Shown here: positions 8,619 to 17,526 of the stretch, one piece after another
Layout: the number at the start of each line of letters is the position of its first letter
How positions within the stretch are numbered: position 1 is the first letter of the stretch
Origin: Sideroxydans sp. CL21
GTDB taxonomy: Bacteria; Pseudomonadota; Gammaproteobacteria; Burkholderiales; Gallionellaceae
Reading direction: 5' to 3'
Assembly (NCBI RefSeq): GCF_902459525.1
Contig: NZ_LR699166.1
Span: 3,608,501 to 3,672,500 of the forward strand
DNA: 64,000 bases
Notes under the pieces: model-generated
The model's database searches: none
What the model was told of the DNA's origin: nothing
Seen by the model: the letters and a program-made list of their open reading frames with translations, nothing else
Translations under genes and position numbers: made by a program

Positions 8619-9358
8619 TATCGAATTAGCTCCCGAGTTTTGTTGGAAATAATGCTTTCAAAAATCTTATTCTTTCTGTTGCGAAGCTGCTCTAATAAAT
8701 TCCAGATATCTGGCAGTGCAGTAGTTGAGCTATTAAATACGTCAATATCGACAATTACGGAAAACCCTTTAAGTGTCGCTGGCTCAACTACAGCCTCATT
8801 AATCACAGCCATACTTGCTATGTCAGTTTGTGGCATTTGTAGTTGCAAGTGCATTCCTTGAACATCTTGCGAAATACCATCGGGAATTTGCGGGTATAGA
8901 CTCAAATAATCCTCGATTGCAACCGTTGCAAGCGGGATGTCAATTCGATTGATGTATCGCACCGCAGTTCTTGTTGCAACTTTAGGCTCGCAATATTTAA
9001 CAAATAACTCCCAATATTCTTTTGCCTCTCTGCTATAGGAAGCCCAGTCAGAATAAGGGGGTAAATGGCTGTAGGTTAGCCCCGTTTTTTTTAGCTGAAG
9101 TATTCGGGTGTTCGGTTCATCCACCAACCTGATCCCCATTTCATCAAGCGTCGTGGTTGATTTGTTTTTTGCCGCGTCCTCAGCATTGTGTTCTACCTGC
9201 ATCCGCACAGAATTTAATTTGTTTTGAGATGGGAACCTGTCTTTGAGCGTATCAGCAAGTTCCTTAAGGCGTGCAAGTGGAGCCTCAGATTGAGGAGCAA
9301 TCTGAATATCAATAACGGCCTCAATAATTGGGGCTTTTGAGTAATGCAAATTGCTCAT
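8618..9358 (-). CDS. TIGR04255 family protein
   Basis: A 246-aa protein from ATG 9358, chosen because MSNLHYSKAPIIEAVIDIQI is the usual opening of TIGR04255 proteins. The frame itself extends to 9421. Family hallmarks include the AVRYINRIDIP core strand and a C-terminal VIVDIDVFN strand with a helical end. The molecular function is not established. The family is often found in small accessory operons in defence islands. It is first in a three-gene overlapping set here, next to a type I restriction system on the other strand. Confidence 0.75.
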   Translation of the reverse strand: MSNLHYSKAPIIEAVIDIQIAPQSEAPLARLKELADTLKDRFPSQNKLNSVRMQVEHNAEDAAKNKSTTTLDEMGIRLVDEPNTRILQLKKTGLTYSHLPPYSDWASYSREAKEYWELFVKYCEPKVATRTAVRYINRIDIPLATVAIEDYLSLYPQIPDGISQDVQGMHLQLQMPQTDIASMAVINEAVVEPATLKGFSVIVDIDVFNSSTTALPDIWNLLEQLRNRKNKIFESIISNKTRELIR

Positions 9359-9810
9359 ATGGAGCGGTTTGCTCTGTGCATAAGTAGATTGTATGACGCA
9401 AAGTGGTTCGACGCAATGCATGCGTCGTACCCACTGTGGTCGATAGTCACGCAGTATTCACAAACCATTATGACAGCTATTTTGCACAAAATTCTCGACA
9501 CCTCCGCTGTGCCCATTATCTCCCCACAACTCTAGTGCTGAGTCTGCTTTGGCGTATTGGGCGGAAGTAATTTTGGCTGGCCTAAAGCGTCTGCAATAGC
9601 CGATCATGTCGAGCGCTACACAACGCCGAACGGCAGAAGCCGCCCATCCTAGTGCATGCCAATCAACTGATGACCGCTACGAGGTATACTTTGCACTTCG
9701 CTACTTTGATTTTGTTAGTAGCGACTCATGAACGATTTATTTTGTAAAGAATAGATTACCAATCCACGCCCGTGCACTTGCAGGGCAACAAGAATGGCCA
9801 GGTAAAACCC
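9359..9810 (+). other. Intergenic region before hsdM with a small palindrome
   Basis: About 450 nt without a convincing gene between the divergent TIGR04255 cassette and hsdM, so promoters for both must lie here. The clearest structure is a 7-bp inverted repeat, CGCTACT at 9699-9705 and AGTAGCG at 9717-9723, about 90 nt upstream of hsdM. It could be an operator or a transcript hairpin. I see no strong sigma-70 pair and no RNA gene. Confidence 0.4.
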
Positions 9811-11349
9811 ATGCTCACCGGCGAACTTCGCAGCCAAATAGACTCAATCTGGAACGCCTTCTGGTCTGGCGGCATCTCCAACCCGATGGAGGTGATGGAA
9901 CAAATCACTTATCTCCTTTTCCTGCGCAGGCTGGACGACCTGCACACCCTTGAAGAAAACAAATCCATCCGCCTCGGCAAGCCGATAGAGCGGCGCATTT
10001 TCCCTGTGGGCGCAGATGCCAAAGGTCGGAATTACAACGACCTGCGCTGGTCGCGCTTCAAGCACCTCGCACCTGGCGAGATGTACATCGTGGTGGGCGA
10101 GCATGTGTTTCCTTTCCTGCGCACCATGGGCGGCGATGGCTCCACCTACGCGCACCACATGAAAGATGCGCGCTTCACCATCCCCACCCCGGCGCTGCTC
10201 GCCAAAGTGGTGGACTTGCTCGATCACGTGCCGATGGAAGACCGCGACACCAAGGGCGACCTGTACGAATACATGCTGGGCAAGATCGCCAGCGCCGGGC
10301 AGAACGGCCAGTTCCGCACGCCGCGCCACATCATCCAGCTCATGGTGGAAATGTCCGCGCCCAACCCCAAAGACGTCATCTGCGATCCGGCCAGCGGTAC
10401 CTGCGGTTTTCTGGTGGCGGCGGGCGAATACCTGCGCCAGCATCATCCTGAAATCCTGCGCGATGCCAAAGCCAGCAAGCATTTTCACCACGGTATGTTC
10501 CACGGCTACGACTTCGACAACACCATGTTGCGCATCGGAAGCATGAACATGGCGCTACACGGCGTGGACAACCCCGACATCCGCTACCGCGATTCGCTGG
10601 CGCAAGACCACGCCGGGGACGAAGACAAATATTCGCTCATCCTCGCCAACCCGCCGTTCGCCGGCTCGCTCGATTACGAGAACACTGCCAAAGACCTGCT
10701 CGCCATCGTCAAGACCAAGAAGACCGAGTTGCTCTTCCTGGCACTTTTCCTGCGCCTGCTTAAACCCGGCGGCCGTGCCACCGTCATCGTGCCGGACGGC
10801 GTGCTGTTCGGCTCATCCAACGCGCACAAAGAACTGCGCCGGATGCTGGTCGAAGACCACAAGTTGGAAGCCGTCATCTCGCTACCATCCGGCGCATTCA
10901 AGCCTTACGCGGGCGTTTCTACCGGCATACTGATTTTCACCAAGACCAATTCAGGCGGCACGGATAACGTCTGGTTCTACGACATGCAGGCAGATGGCTG
11001 GAGCCTCGACGACAAACGCCAACCGCTGCTGTCCGAGGACAAGCTGGGTGCTGCCCCTGCACAAGCATTGAGCGAAACTGAACACGCCAAGAACAACCTG
11101 CCGGATGTGTTGGCACGCTGGGAGCAGCGCGAGGGTAAAGAGTTGCAACGCCCACGCACTGCGCAGAGCTTCTGTGTGCCCATCGCCGAGATTGCCGCCA
11201 ACGGCTATGACCTATCGCTTAACCGTTACAAGGAAGTGGTGCATGACGTGGTGGAGCACGAGCCACCCAAGGTGATTATGGCGAGGCTGGACAAGCTGGA
11301 AGCGGAGATTGCTGCTGGTATGAATAAGCTTGCAGGGATGCTAGTGTGA
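9811..11349 (+). CDS. hsdM: Type I restriction-modification system DNA methyltransferase subunit
   Basis: About 512 aa from ATG 9811. A GTG 39 nt earlier is possible but leaves a non-conserved extension. It carries an N-terminal helical HsdM domain and then a gamma-class N6-adenine methyltransferase: SAM-binding DPASGTCGFLVAAG (motif I, about 192) and catalytic NPPF (280-283). It methylates adenine within the bipartite site chosen by HsdS and forms M2S or R2M2S complexes. It overlaps hsdS by 4 nt. The frame is complete with no missing motif, so the subunit should be active. Confidence 0.96.
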   Translation: MLTGELRSQIDSIWNAFWSGGISNPMEVMEQITYLLFLRRLDDLHTLEENKSIRLGKPIERRIFPVGADAKGRNYNDLRWSRFKHLAPGEMYIVVGEHVFPFLRTMGGDGSTYAHHMKDARFTIPTPALLAKVVDLLDHVPMEDRDTKGDLYEYMLGKIASAGQNGQFRTPRHIIQLMVEMSAPNPKDVICDPASGTCGFLVAAGEYLRQHHPEILRDAKASKHFHHGMFHGYDFDNTMLRIGSMNMALHGVDNPDIRYRDSLAQDHAGDEDKYSLILANPPFAGSLDYENTAKDLLAIVKTKKTELLFLALFLRLLKPGGRATVIVPDGVLFGSSNAHKELRRMLVEDHKLEAVISLPSGAFKPYAGVSTGILIFTKTNSGGTDNVWFYDMQADGWSLDDKRQPLLSEDKLGAAPAQALSETEHAKNNLPDVLARWEQREGKELQRPRTAQSFCVPIAEIAANGYDLSLNRYKEVVHDVVEHEPPKVIMARLDKLEAEIAAGMNKLAGMLV

Positions 11350-12563
11350 GTAGCGTTTCCTACGTTCAACTTGGTCAAGTTGCCAAGCTCAACCCCACAT
11401 TGAATTCTGTGGCATCTATATCGGCAGAAGAGCTTGTAGATTTTCTGCCCATGTCGGGAGTGGAAGCAGGGTGCTCAATCGCAACTCCAAATGAAGTGCG
11501 TCAGTTCAGCGATGTGCGGCAAGGTTACACCTACTTTTCCAGTGGGGATGTTCTTTTAGCGAAAATTACGCCCTGTTTTGAAAACGGGAAAATTGCACAA
11601 GCTCTCCTCAAGCGCAAATATGGCTTCGGCTCTACTGAATTCCATGTAATTCGGGCTGACCCCGAGCGGCTTAATGGTAGATACCTTGTTCACTTTCTGA
11701 GGCGCGACAAAATTCGACTTGATGGTGAACGCAAGATGACTGGTAGTGCAGGTCAGCGGCGAGTACCGAAGCACTTTCTTGAATCTCTCTCCATCCCACT
11801 TCTACCTCTCCCCGAACAAATCCGAATCGCTGCCATCCTTGACCATGCCGACGCACTACGGGCTAAGCGCAGGGAAGTTTTGGCACAACTGGATAGCCTC
11901 GCGCAGGCAATTTTTATTGATATGTTTGGTGACCCTGTTAGAGGAAATGGGCTTTATCCCTTAAGCAATATTGAAGAAATTGCTGCTCCTGAAAAATATT
12001 CCATAGTGGATGGACCATTTGGTTCAAGTATGAAACCAGATGACTACCGAGAGTTCGGTATACCCGTTATACGAATTGCGAATATCACTAAGGGAGGCGA
12101 GTTTTCCAAGAAAAATCTCCTGTATATAGATAAGTCGCTATTTGAAAAACTTAAACGCAGCAGTATTAAGCCGTTTGACGTTCTGGTGTCACGAGTTGGG
12201 ACAATTGGAAATACGTGCATATTTCCTGAGGGTATTGGCGACGCGTTGCTCTCCACCACAGGTGTCTGCAAGATAATGCCCGACAGTAAGCAAATGCTGC
12301 CGGAGTTTCTTCATCAGGCGATACAACAGCCAGCATTCCAAGAACAAATCAACAAGAGTGCATCGACCTCGGTTCAGAAATATTTCAACCTCTCGGCACT
12401 CAAAAGATGGAAGATTGTTAAACCACCACTTGAGGACCAACGAGCGTTCACACAGAAATTCTCACAAATTCAAATTCTTAAGCTTGCACATCAGCAATCA
12501 CTCGCTGAACTGGACAACCTGTTCGCCTCCCTCCAACACCGCGCTTTTCGTGGAGAACTCTGA
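11346..12563 (+). CDS. hsdS: Type I restriction-modification system specificity subunit
   Basis: 405 aa from a GTG overlapping the hsdM stop. The two-part layout of HsdS is clear: a first target-recognition domain (about 1-150), a central conserved helix PLLPLPEQIRIAAILDHADA with LRAKRREVLAQLDSL, a second recognition domain (about 200-350: VDGPFGSSMKPDDYREFGIP, VSRVGTIGNTC), then a distal conserved helix ending SLQHRAFRGEL. It sets the DNA sequence recognised by the complex. The target sequence cannot be predicted from the protein alone. The gene is intact, with no inverted repeats suggesting phase-variable shuffling. Confidence 0.95.
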   Translation: MSSVSYVQLGQVAKLNPTLNSVASISAEELVDFLPMSGVEAGCSIATPNEVRQFSDVRQGYTYFSSGDVLLAKITPCFENGKIAQALLKRKYGFGSTEFHVIRADPERLNGRYLVHFLRRDKIRLDGERKMTGSAGQRRVPKHFLESLSIPLLPLPEQIRIAAILDHADALRAKRREVLAQLDSLAQAIFIDMFGDPVRGNGLYPLSNIEEIAAPEKYSIVDGPFGSSMKPDDYREFGIPVIRIANITKGGEFSKKNLLYIDKSLFEKLKRSSIKPFDVLVSRVGTIGNTCIFPEGIGDALLSTTGVCKIMPDSKQMLPEFLHQAIQQPAFQEQINKSASTSVQKYFNLSALKRWKIVKPPLEDQRAFTQKFSQIQILKLAHQQSLAELDNLFASLQHRAFRGEL

Positions 12564-15500
12564 ATGAGCAACTTCGCCTTCCTTCAACCCGAGTGGCCGT
12601 TGCTGTTTGAGGCAGCAACCCAAGCAGAAGGAACGGCGAACACCGATGCCCGCGCATCCTGTTTTTATTCCCGCCGTGCGTTGGAACTGACCGTGGCGTG
12701 GCTCTACACCTACGACAAGACGCTCAAGCTGCCATACCAGGACCACCTGAGTGCGCTCATCCACGAGCCCACGTTCCGCAAGGCAACGGGCGAGGCAGTA
12801 TTCACCAAGACCAAGCTCATCAAAGACCTCGGCAATCTGGCGGTACACAGCACGCGCAAAATTTTGCCTGCCGATGCGCTGACGACGACACGTGAACTGC
12901 TCCATGTGTGCTACTGGCTGGCACGCACCTATGGCAAGAAGTCGCGTCCTGATCCCACGCTGGGTTTTTCGCCTGCCTTGCTGCCGCAGCCTTCCGCCGC
13001 ACCGGCGCAGTCGCTAGGCCAGTTGCAGAAGCTGGAAGCGCAACTGCACGAACGCGACGCAAAACTCACCACGTTGCTGGCCGACAAGACGGCACTGGAT
13101 GAAGAACTCAAAAAGCTGCGCGAGGAAATTGCTGCTTCCAAGAAAACCAACTCCGCACAACCCGACACTCACGATTATTCCGAAGCGCAAACCCGCGACT
13201 ACTTCATTGACCTGTTGCTGAAAGAAGCGGGCTGGCCGCTGGATAAGCCGCAAGACCGCGAGTTTGAAGTGAGCGGCATGCCCAGCGATTCCGGGATCGG
13301 CTTTGTCGATTATGTGCTGTGGGCGGATGACGGCAAACCGTTGGCAGTGATTGAAGCCAAGCGCACCAAGCGCGATGCCAAGGTGGGGCAGCAGCAGGCA
13401 AAGCTGTATGCCGATTGCCTGGAAGCCAAGTATGCACAGCGCCCGGTGATTTTCTACACCAATGGCTGTGAGCATTGGCTGTGGGACGATGCCAGCTACC
13501 CGCCGCGTGCGGTGCAAGGCTTTTTCAAAATGGCCGAGCTGGAGCTGATGATACAGCGCAGAACCACGCGCAAATCGCTGGCAGCCGCGCCGATCAACGA
13601 GGCCATCGTCGAGCGCTATTACCAGACTCGCGCGATCCGTCGCATCGGCGAAGCCATCGAAACCGACTATCAGCGCAAAGCCTTGGTGGTGATGGCGACC
13701 GGGGCGGGCAAGACGCGCACGGTGATTGCGCTGGCCGATGTGTTGATGCGCTGCAACTGGGCCAAGCGCGTGCTGTTTTTGGCCGACCGTGTGGCCTTGG
13801 TGCGGCAGGCGGTCAACGCCTTCAAGACACACTTGCCGGATTCTTCGCCGGTGAATCTTGTTACTGAAAAAGATACCGAGGGGCGTGTTTACCTCTCCAC
13901 TTATCCCACCATGATGGGGTTGATTGATGACGCGAAGGACGGCCAGCGCCGCTTTGGTGTGGGGCACTTCGACCTCATTGTGATCGACGAAGCACATCGC
14001 TCGGTGTATCAAAAATACCGTGCCATCTTCGAGTATTTCGACAGCTTGCTGGTGGGGCTGACTGCGACACCCAAGGACGAAATCGACCACAACACCTATG
14101 GCCTGTTCGACCTTGAAAGCGGCGTGCCGACCGATGCCTACTCGCTCGACGATGCGGTGTCCGATAAGTTTCTGGTTCCGCCCGAGGCGGTTTCCGTACC
14201 GCTCAAGTTTCAGCGCGAGGGCATCAAATTCGATCAGCTATCGGAAGATGAACAGGAACAGTGGGACGCACTGGAGTGGAACGAGGACGGCACTGCGCCC
14301 GATGAAGTGGGCGCCGAGGCGCTCAACAAGTGGCTGTTCAACGCCGACACCGTGGACAAGGTGCTGGCACATGTGATGACGCGCGGGCAGAAGGTGGCGG
14401 GCGGCGACCGGTTGGGCAAGACCATCATTTTCGCCAAGAACAACGACCACGCCGAATTTATCGCTGAGCGTTTTAATATCAACTATCCGCATTACAAAGG
14501 CGAGTTCGCGCGGGTCATCACTTTCAAGACCGAATACGCGCAGAGCCTGATCGATAATTTCTCCGCAAAAGACAAGATGCCGCATATCGCCATCTCGGTG
14601 GATATGCTCGACACCGGCATCGACGTGCCGGAAGTGTTGAACCTGGTGTTCTTCAAGGCGGTGCGCTCCAAGACCAAGTTCTGGCAGATGGTCGGGCGCG
14701 GCACGCGGTTGTGTCCAAATGTGTTTGGGCCGAATGAGGACAAGAAATTCTTTTACATCTTCGACTACTGCCAGAATCTGGAATATTTCGCCCAGAACCC
14801 GGATGTGACCGACGGTGCCGCCAGCGAAGCGCTAGGGACGCGCTTGTTCAAGGCGCGTTTGCAGTTGATCGGCGAGCTGGACAACCAGTTCACCGATGAG
14901 CAGGCAATGCGCCAGGTCGAAGATGCGTATGGCGATACCGGTGACGACAAGACACTGCGCCGCGAGTTGGCCGAGATGCTGCATACGCAGGTGGCGGCGA
15001 TGAACATCGACAATTTTGTGGTGCGGCCACAACGCAGGCTGGTGGAAAAATATGCCCAGACTGAGCCGTGGCAAAAGTTGGGCGTGGCGGAGTTTGGCGA
15101 ACTGGCGCAATACGTGTCGGGTCTGCCCACCGAGATGTCCGATGAAGACGAAGAGGCCAAGCGTTTTGATTTGCTGGTACTGCGCACGCAGCTTTCCATT
15201 TTGCAGGCCAATCCAGGCTTCGCCAGCCTGCGCGAAAAAATCGTCGCCATTGCCAGCGCGCTGGAAGATCAGCAGAGCATCCCGGCCATCAAGGCGCACA
15301 TCGTTTTGATTCAATCGATGATGGGTGAGGAATGGTGGGCGGATGTCACCGTCGCCATGCTGGAGACGGTACGCAAACGGCTGCGCACGTTGATCAAGCT
15401 TATCGAGAAAGGTAAGCGCATCGTCGTTTACACCGACTTTGAAGACGAACTGGGAGAAGGCACCACGATTGAGCTGCCGGAAATGGGTATCGGTATGAAC

Positions 15501-15965
15501 TTCGAGCGCTTCCGCGACAAGGCGCGCCAGTTCCTCAAGGCGCATGAAAGCCACCTGGCACTGCAACGTCTGCGCCGCAATCAGCCGCTCACACCTTCCG
15601 ACCTAGATGAGCTGGAGCGCATGCTGGTGGAAGCGGGCGGTACACAGGCAATCATTGAGCGCGCCAAGGAGCAAAGCCACGGGCTGGGCGTGTTCATCCG
15701 CTCGCTGGTGGGGCTGGACCATGAAACCGCGAAGCAGGCATTCAGCCAGTTCATCTCGGGAACTGCGGTAACGGCCAACCAGATTGAGTTCATCAACCTG
15801 GTCGTCGATTACCTGACCGAGAACGGCGTGATGGAACCGGACCGGCTGTATGAGTCGCCGTTTACCGATATCAATCCGTTGGGGCCGGAGGGGGTGTTTC
15901 CGTCGGCGAAGGTGGATTTGATGGTGCAGGTGTTGGCTGAGATTCGGAAGAGTGCGGTGGCGTAG
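12564..15965 (+). CDS. hsdR: Type I restriction enzyme endonuclease/translocase subunit (EcoEI-like)
   Basis: 1133 aa, with its ATG directly after the hsdS stop. Domains in order: an N-terminal DUF4145-like helical region (about 1-115), a coiled segment (about 145-195), an HSDR_N PD-(D/E)xK nuclease (VDYVLW near 247, AVIEAKRTKRD near 262), a superfamily 2 helicase with Walker A ATGAGKT (about 377) and DEAH (about 474), helicase motif VI (QMVGRGTRL) and an EcoEI_R_C-type end. It translocates and cuts unmodified DNA using ATP. The DUF4145 front end is a common variant of this subfamily. Operon hsdMSR is complete. Confidence 0.96.
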   Translation: MSNFAFLQPEWPLLFEAATQAEGTANTDARASCFYSRRALELTVAWLYTYDKTLKLPYQDHLSALIHEPTFRKATGEAVFTKTKLIKDLGNLAVHSTRKILPADALTTTRELLHVCYWLARTYGKKSRPDPTLGFSPALLPQPSAAPAQSLGQLQKLEAQLHERDAKLTTLLADKTALDEELKKLREEIAASKKTNSAQPDTHDYSEAQTRDYFIDLLLKEAGWPLDKPQDREFEVSGMPSDSGIGFVDYVLWADDGKPLAVIEAKRTKRDAKVGQQQAKLYADCLEAKYAQRPVIFYTNGCEHWLWDDASYPPRAVQGFFKMAELELMIQRRTTRKSLAAAPINEAIVERYYQTRAIRRIGEAIETDYQRKALVVMATGAGKTRTVIALADVLMRCNWAKRVLFLADRVALVRQAVNAFKTHLPDSSPVNLVTEKDTEGRVYLSTYPTMMGLIDDAKDGQRRFGVGHFDLIVIDEAHRSVYQKYRAIFEYFDSLLVGLTATPKDEIDHNTYGLFDLESGVPTDAYSLDDAVSDKFLVPPEAVSVPLKFQREGIKFDQLSEDEQEQWDALEWNEDGTAPDEVGAEALNKWLFNADTVDKVLAHVMTRGQKVAGGDRLGKTIIFAKNNDHAEFIAERFNINYPHYKGEFARVITFKTEYAQSLIDNFSAKDKMPHIAISVDMLDTGIDVPEVLNLVFFKAVRSKTKFWQMVGRGTRLCPNVFGPNEDKKFFYIFDYCQNLEYFAQNPDVTDGAASEALGTRLFKARLQLIGELDNQFTDEQAMRQVEDAYGDTGDDKTLRRELAEMLHTQVAAMNIDNFVVRPQRRLVEKYAQTEPWQKLGVAEFGELAQYVSGLPTEMSDEDEEAKRFDLLVLRTQLSILQANPGFASLREKIVAIASALEDQQSIPAIKAHIVLIQSMMGEEWWADVTVAMLETVRKRLRTLIKLIEKGKRIVVYTDFEDELGEGTTIELPEMGIGMNFERFRDKARQFLKAHESHLALQRLRRNQPLTPSDLDELERMLVEAGGTQAIIERAKEQSHGLGVFIRSLVGLDHETAKQAFSQFISGTAVTANQIEFINLVVDYLTENGVMEPDRLYESPFTDINPLGPEGVFPSAKVDLMVQVLAEIRKSAVA

Positions 15966-16038
15966 GGTACGGTTTGCAGCCTAATTAGCATGAAATCATG
16001 TCGAATATTGAATTTCACAATCAAAGTCAATCACTACT

Positions 16039-16269
16039 CTACATACTCAACAAGACAGTTAGTTCTTGTCTCAGTGCTACCGCAATTGCCTCCATATTAT
16101 CTATAGAGATATTTCGCTCTCCCCGCTCGACAGAACCTATATAGGTTCTGTGTAGCCCACACCAATCCGCCAATTCTTCTTGCGATATCCCGAGCTGTTG
16201 GCGGGCAAATCTCATATTTGCCGCAAATCTAAGCCGCGCAGTTGTCTTTTGGGAGGTTCTCTTTGTCAT
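16039..16269 (-). CDS. XRE-family small transcriptional regulator
   Basis: A 76-aa protein that is essentially one Cro/C1 helix-turn-helix: MRFARQQLGISQEELADWCG with HRTYIGSVERGERNISIDNM. The length and single-domain form resemble restriction-modification controller proteins or prophage-type repressors. It is convergent with hsdR and divergent from a gene at 16351. A short palindrome and a strong promoter lie in the divergent region, which suggests that it regulates that promoter, its own, or both. A link to the neighbouring type I system is possible, though type I systems usually lack C proteins. Confidence 0.85.
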   Translation of the reverse strand: MTKRTSQKTTARLRFAANMRFARQQLGISQEELADWCGLHRTYIGSVERGERNISIDNMEAIAVALRQELTVLLSM

Positions 16270-16289
16270 GATGACAAAAGATTGACATC

Positions 16290-16344
16290 TTGACGACTTT
16301 AAGGCGACAGACTATAAGTAGCACTATTTTACAAGTGAAAATAG
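16290..16344 (+). promoter_or_regulatory. Sigma-70-type promoter with overlapping start-site palindrome
   Basis: TTGACG at 16290-16295 and TATAAG at 16313-16318 are separated by exactly 17 nt, close to consensus on the plus strand. A perfect 7-bp inverted repeat, CTATTTT at 16324-16330 and AAAATAG at 16338-16344, sits where transcription would begin. This suits an operator for the divergently encoded XRE regulator. It would drive the gene at 16351. Confidence 0.6.
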
Positions 16345-16350
16345 CCAATA

Positions 16351-16773
16351 ATGTTCCGTACCTATCCACAAGCGGAGTTGAAACTTCCACCGCCGTTGGC
16401 ACCTGATGGTGAGCGATGCTGGCGTTGGCTTGAGCTTTTCATCCACATTCCAATTTTCTACCTTAGTGTAAACGTGAAGGTCGGCGAAAATGCCACCTGT
16501 GGACGCGAGTTTTTCTTTTGCCATTTAAGGGATATGTTGGGATTAATAAATTCGTCAAGAGATGAATTTCAAGATATAGAAGTTGGACTGATGACAACCG
16601 GTAATATGAATGGCAGTGGCTTCTACCAAATCGGTCGAGTAAGGGAAATATGGGAACGCCGAAGTGATAACAAGAATATGTTCGTTATGTCAGATGGAGC
16701 AAAGCTTTACCATCCGACAGACGAGGATGACGACGTATCGGACAAAGAGATGGAGTTAGTTATTAGTTTGTAA
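16351..16773 (+). CDS. Hypothetical protein controlled by the divergent XRE region
   Basis: A 140-aa reading frame that I do not recognise. It has mixed aromatic content in the first half (LELFIHIPIFYLSVNVKVGE) and a polar acidic end (HPTDEDDDVSDKEMELVISL). There is no signal peptide and no clear ribosome site, but a near-consensus promoter lies 33 nt upstream, which supports expression. The start could be internal (for example the Met of RDMLGLINSSRD). The function is unknown. The downstream neighbour is an IS256 remnant. Confidence 0.45.
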   Translation: MFRTYPQAELKLPPPLAPDGERCWRWLELFIHIPIFYLSVNVKVGENATCGREFFFCHLRDMLGLINSSRDEFQDIEVGLMTTGNMNGSGFYQIGRVREIWERRSDNKNMFVMSDGAKLYHPTDEDDDVSDKEMELVISL

Positions 16774-16786
16774 TTGCAGGTCTTGG

Positions 16787-17300
16787 GGGTGTCCGGAATT
16801 TTGTGTAAACGGGTTTTCGATTAACTCGATGAAATCCGTTCTGCAAAGTGGATGGAGAAGCGGTTCAGCGCAGCTTTCCAGTCCCGGATTGGCATCGTCC
16901 ACTTCTTGCTGATGTTTCTCAGCGCCAGGTAAAACAGCTTGGTCACCGCCTCGTCGGTCGGGAATGAACTGCGAGTCTTGATGACTTTGCGCAGGCTCAT
17001 GTTAATCGATTCGATGGCGTTTGTCGTATAGATTACTTTTCGGATTTCAGGCGGGTAGTCGAAAAATGGGATGATCCGTGCCCAGTTTTTCCGCCAGCTT
17101 AGCCCGATTGATTGGTAATCCTTGTCCCATTTCTTCTCGAATTCAGTCAGCATTTGTTCGGCGAGTTCGACGGTCGACGCGGTGTAAATCAACTTCAGAT
17201 CGGCGGCAACTTCCTTCTGCACTTTCCATGGCACAAAGTTCAGGCTGTTGCGGACCATGTGTACGATGCACAGTTGCACCGCCGCTTTCGGATACGAGAG
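16787..17300 (-). mobile_element. IS256-family remnant (3' part with one terminal repeat)
   Basis: The left edge has an IS256-type terminal sequence, GGTGTCCGGAATTTTGTGTA, followed by the last 165 or so codons of an IS256-family transposase on the minus strand. Similarity stops around 17300, after which the DNA is the former downstream flank of the exonuclease operon. The other end and the N-terminal half of the transposase are missing, so the element is dead. Confidence 0.85.
16821..17300 (-). pseudogene. IS256-family transposase, C-terminal fragment
   Basis: Homology starts at YPKAAVQLCIVHMVRNSLNF and includes the catalytic-domain end with YTTNAIESINMSLRKVIKTR and ALRNISKKWTMPIRDWKAAL. This is the Transposase_mut fold with the final acidic residue in NAIESIN. 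About 240 N-terminal residues, including the first two catalytic acidic residues, are absent. The frame stays open upstream to 17435, but those codons come from flanking DNA and the IS21-like terminus and are not transposase. It is non-functional. Confidence 0.85.
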
Positions 17301-17526
17301 GCGATCTAGGTGGCGACACTTTCTCTCAAATCCTGGTTGAACACTATATTTCTTCTTACACACCGCGCCTGTGTCACTTTTCGGCATTAAGGCGCCACTG
17401 ATTTCCGCCGTAATGGCGCCACTTTGAAGTGCCAAATCAGGGGCTCAAACTGGGGGTAAAGAATGCGTGAAATGAGCTGTTTTTGCAATCGCATTTTCAC
17501 TCTGTTTTGCTGCTGGTGTAGCTGTT

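Noticed and set aside
9772-9810. GTG 39 nt upstream of the hsdM ATG as translation start
   Set aside because: The added 13 residues are not part of the usual HsdM N-terminus. Kept only as an alternative.
13014-14090. Long minus-strand open frame opposite hsdR
   Set aside because: GC-rich third positions of hsdR create it. The sense strand has continuous type I restriction motifs, and the antisense product has no family pattern.
16324-16524. 66-codon minus-strand frame opposite the 140-aa gene
   Set aside because: The strong promoter on the plus strand favours the plus frame. The minus frame has no start signals.
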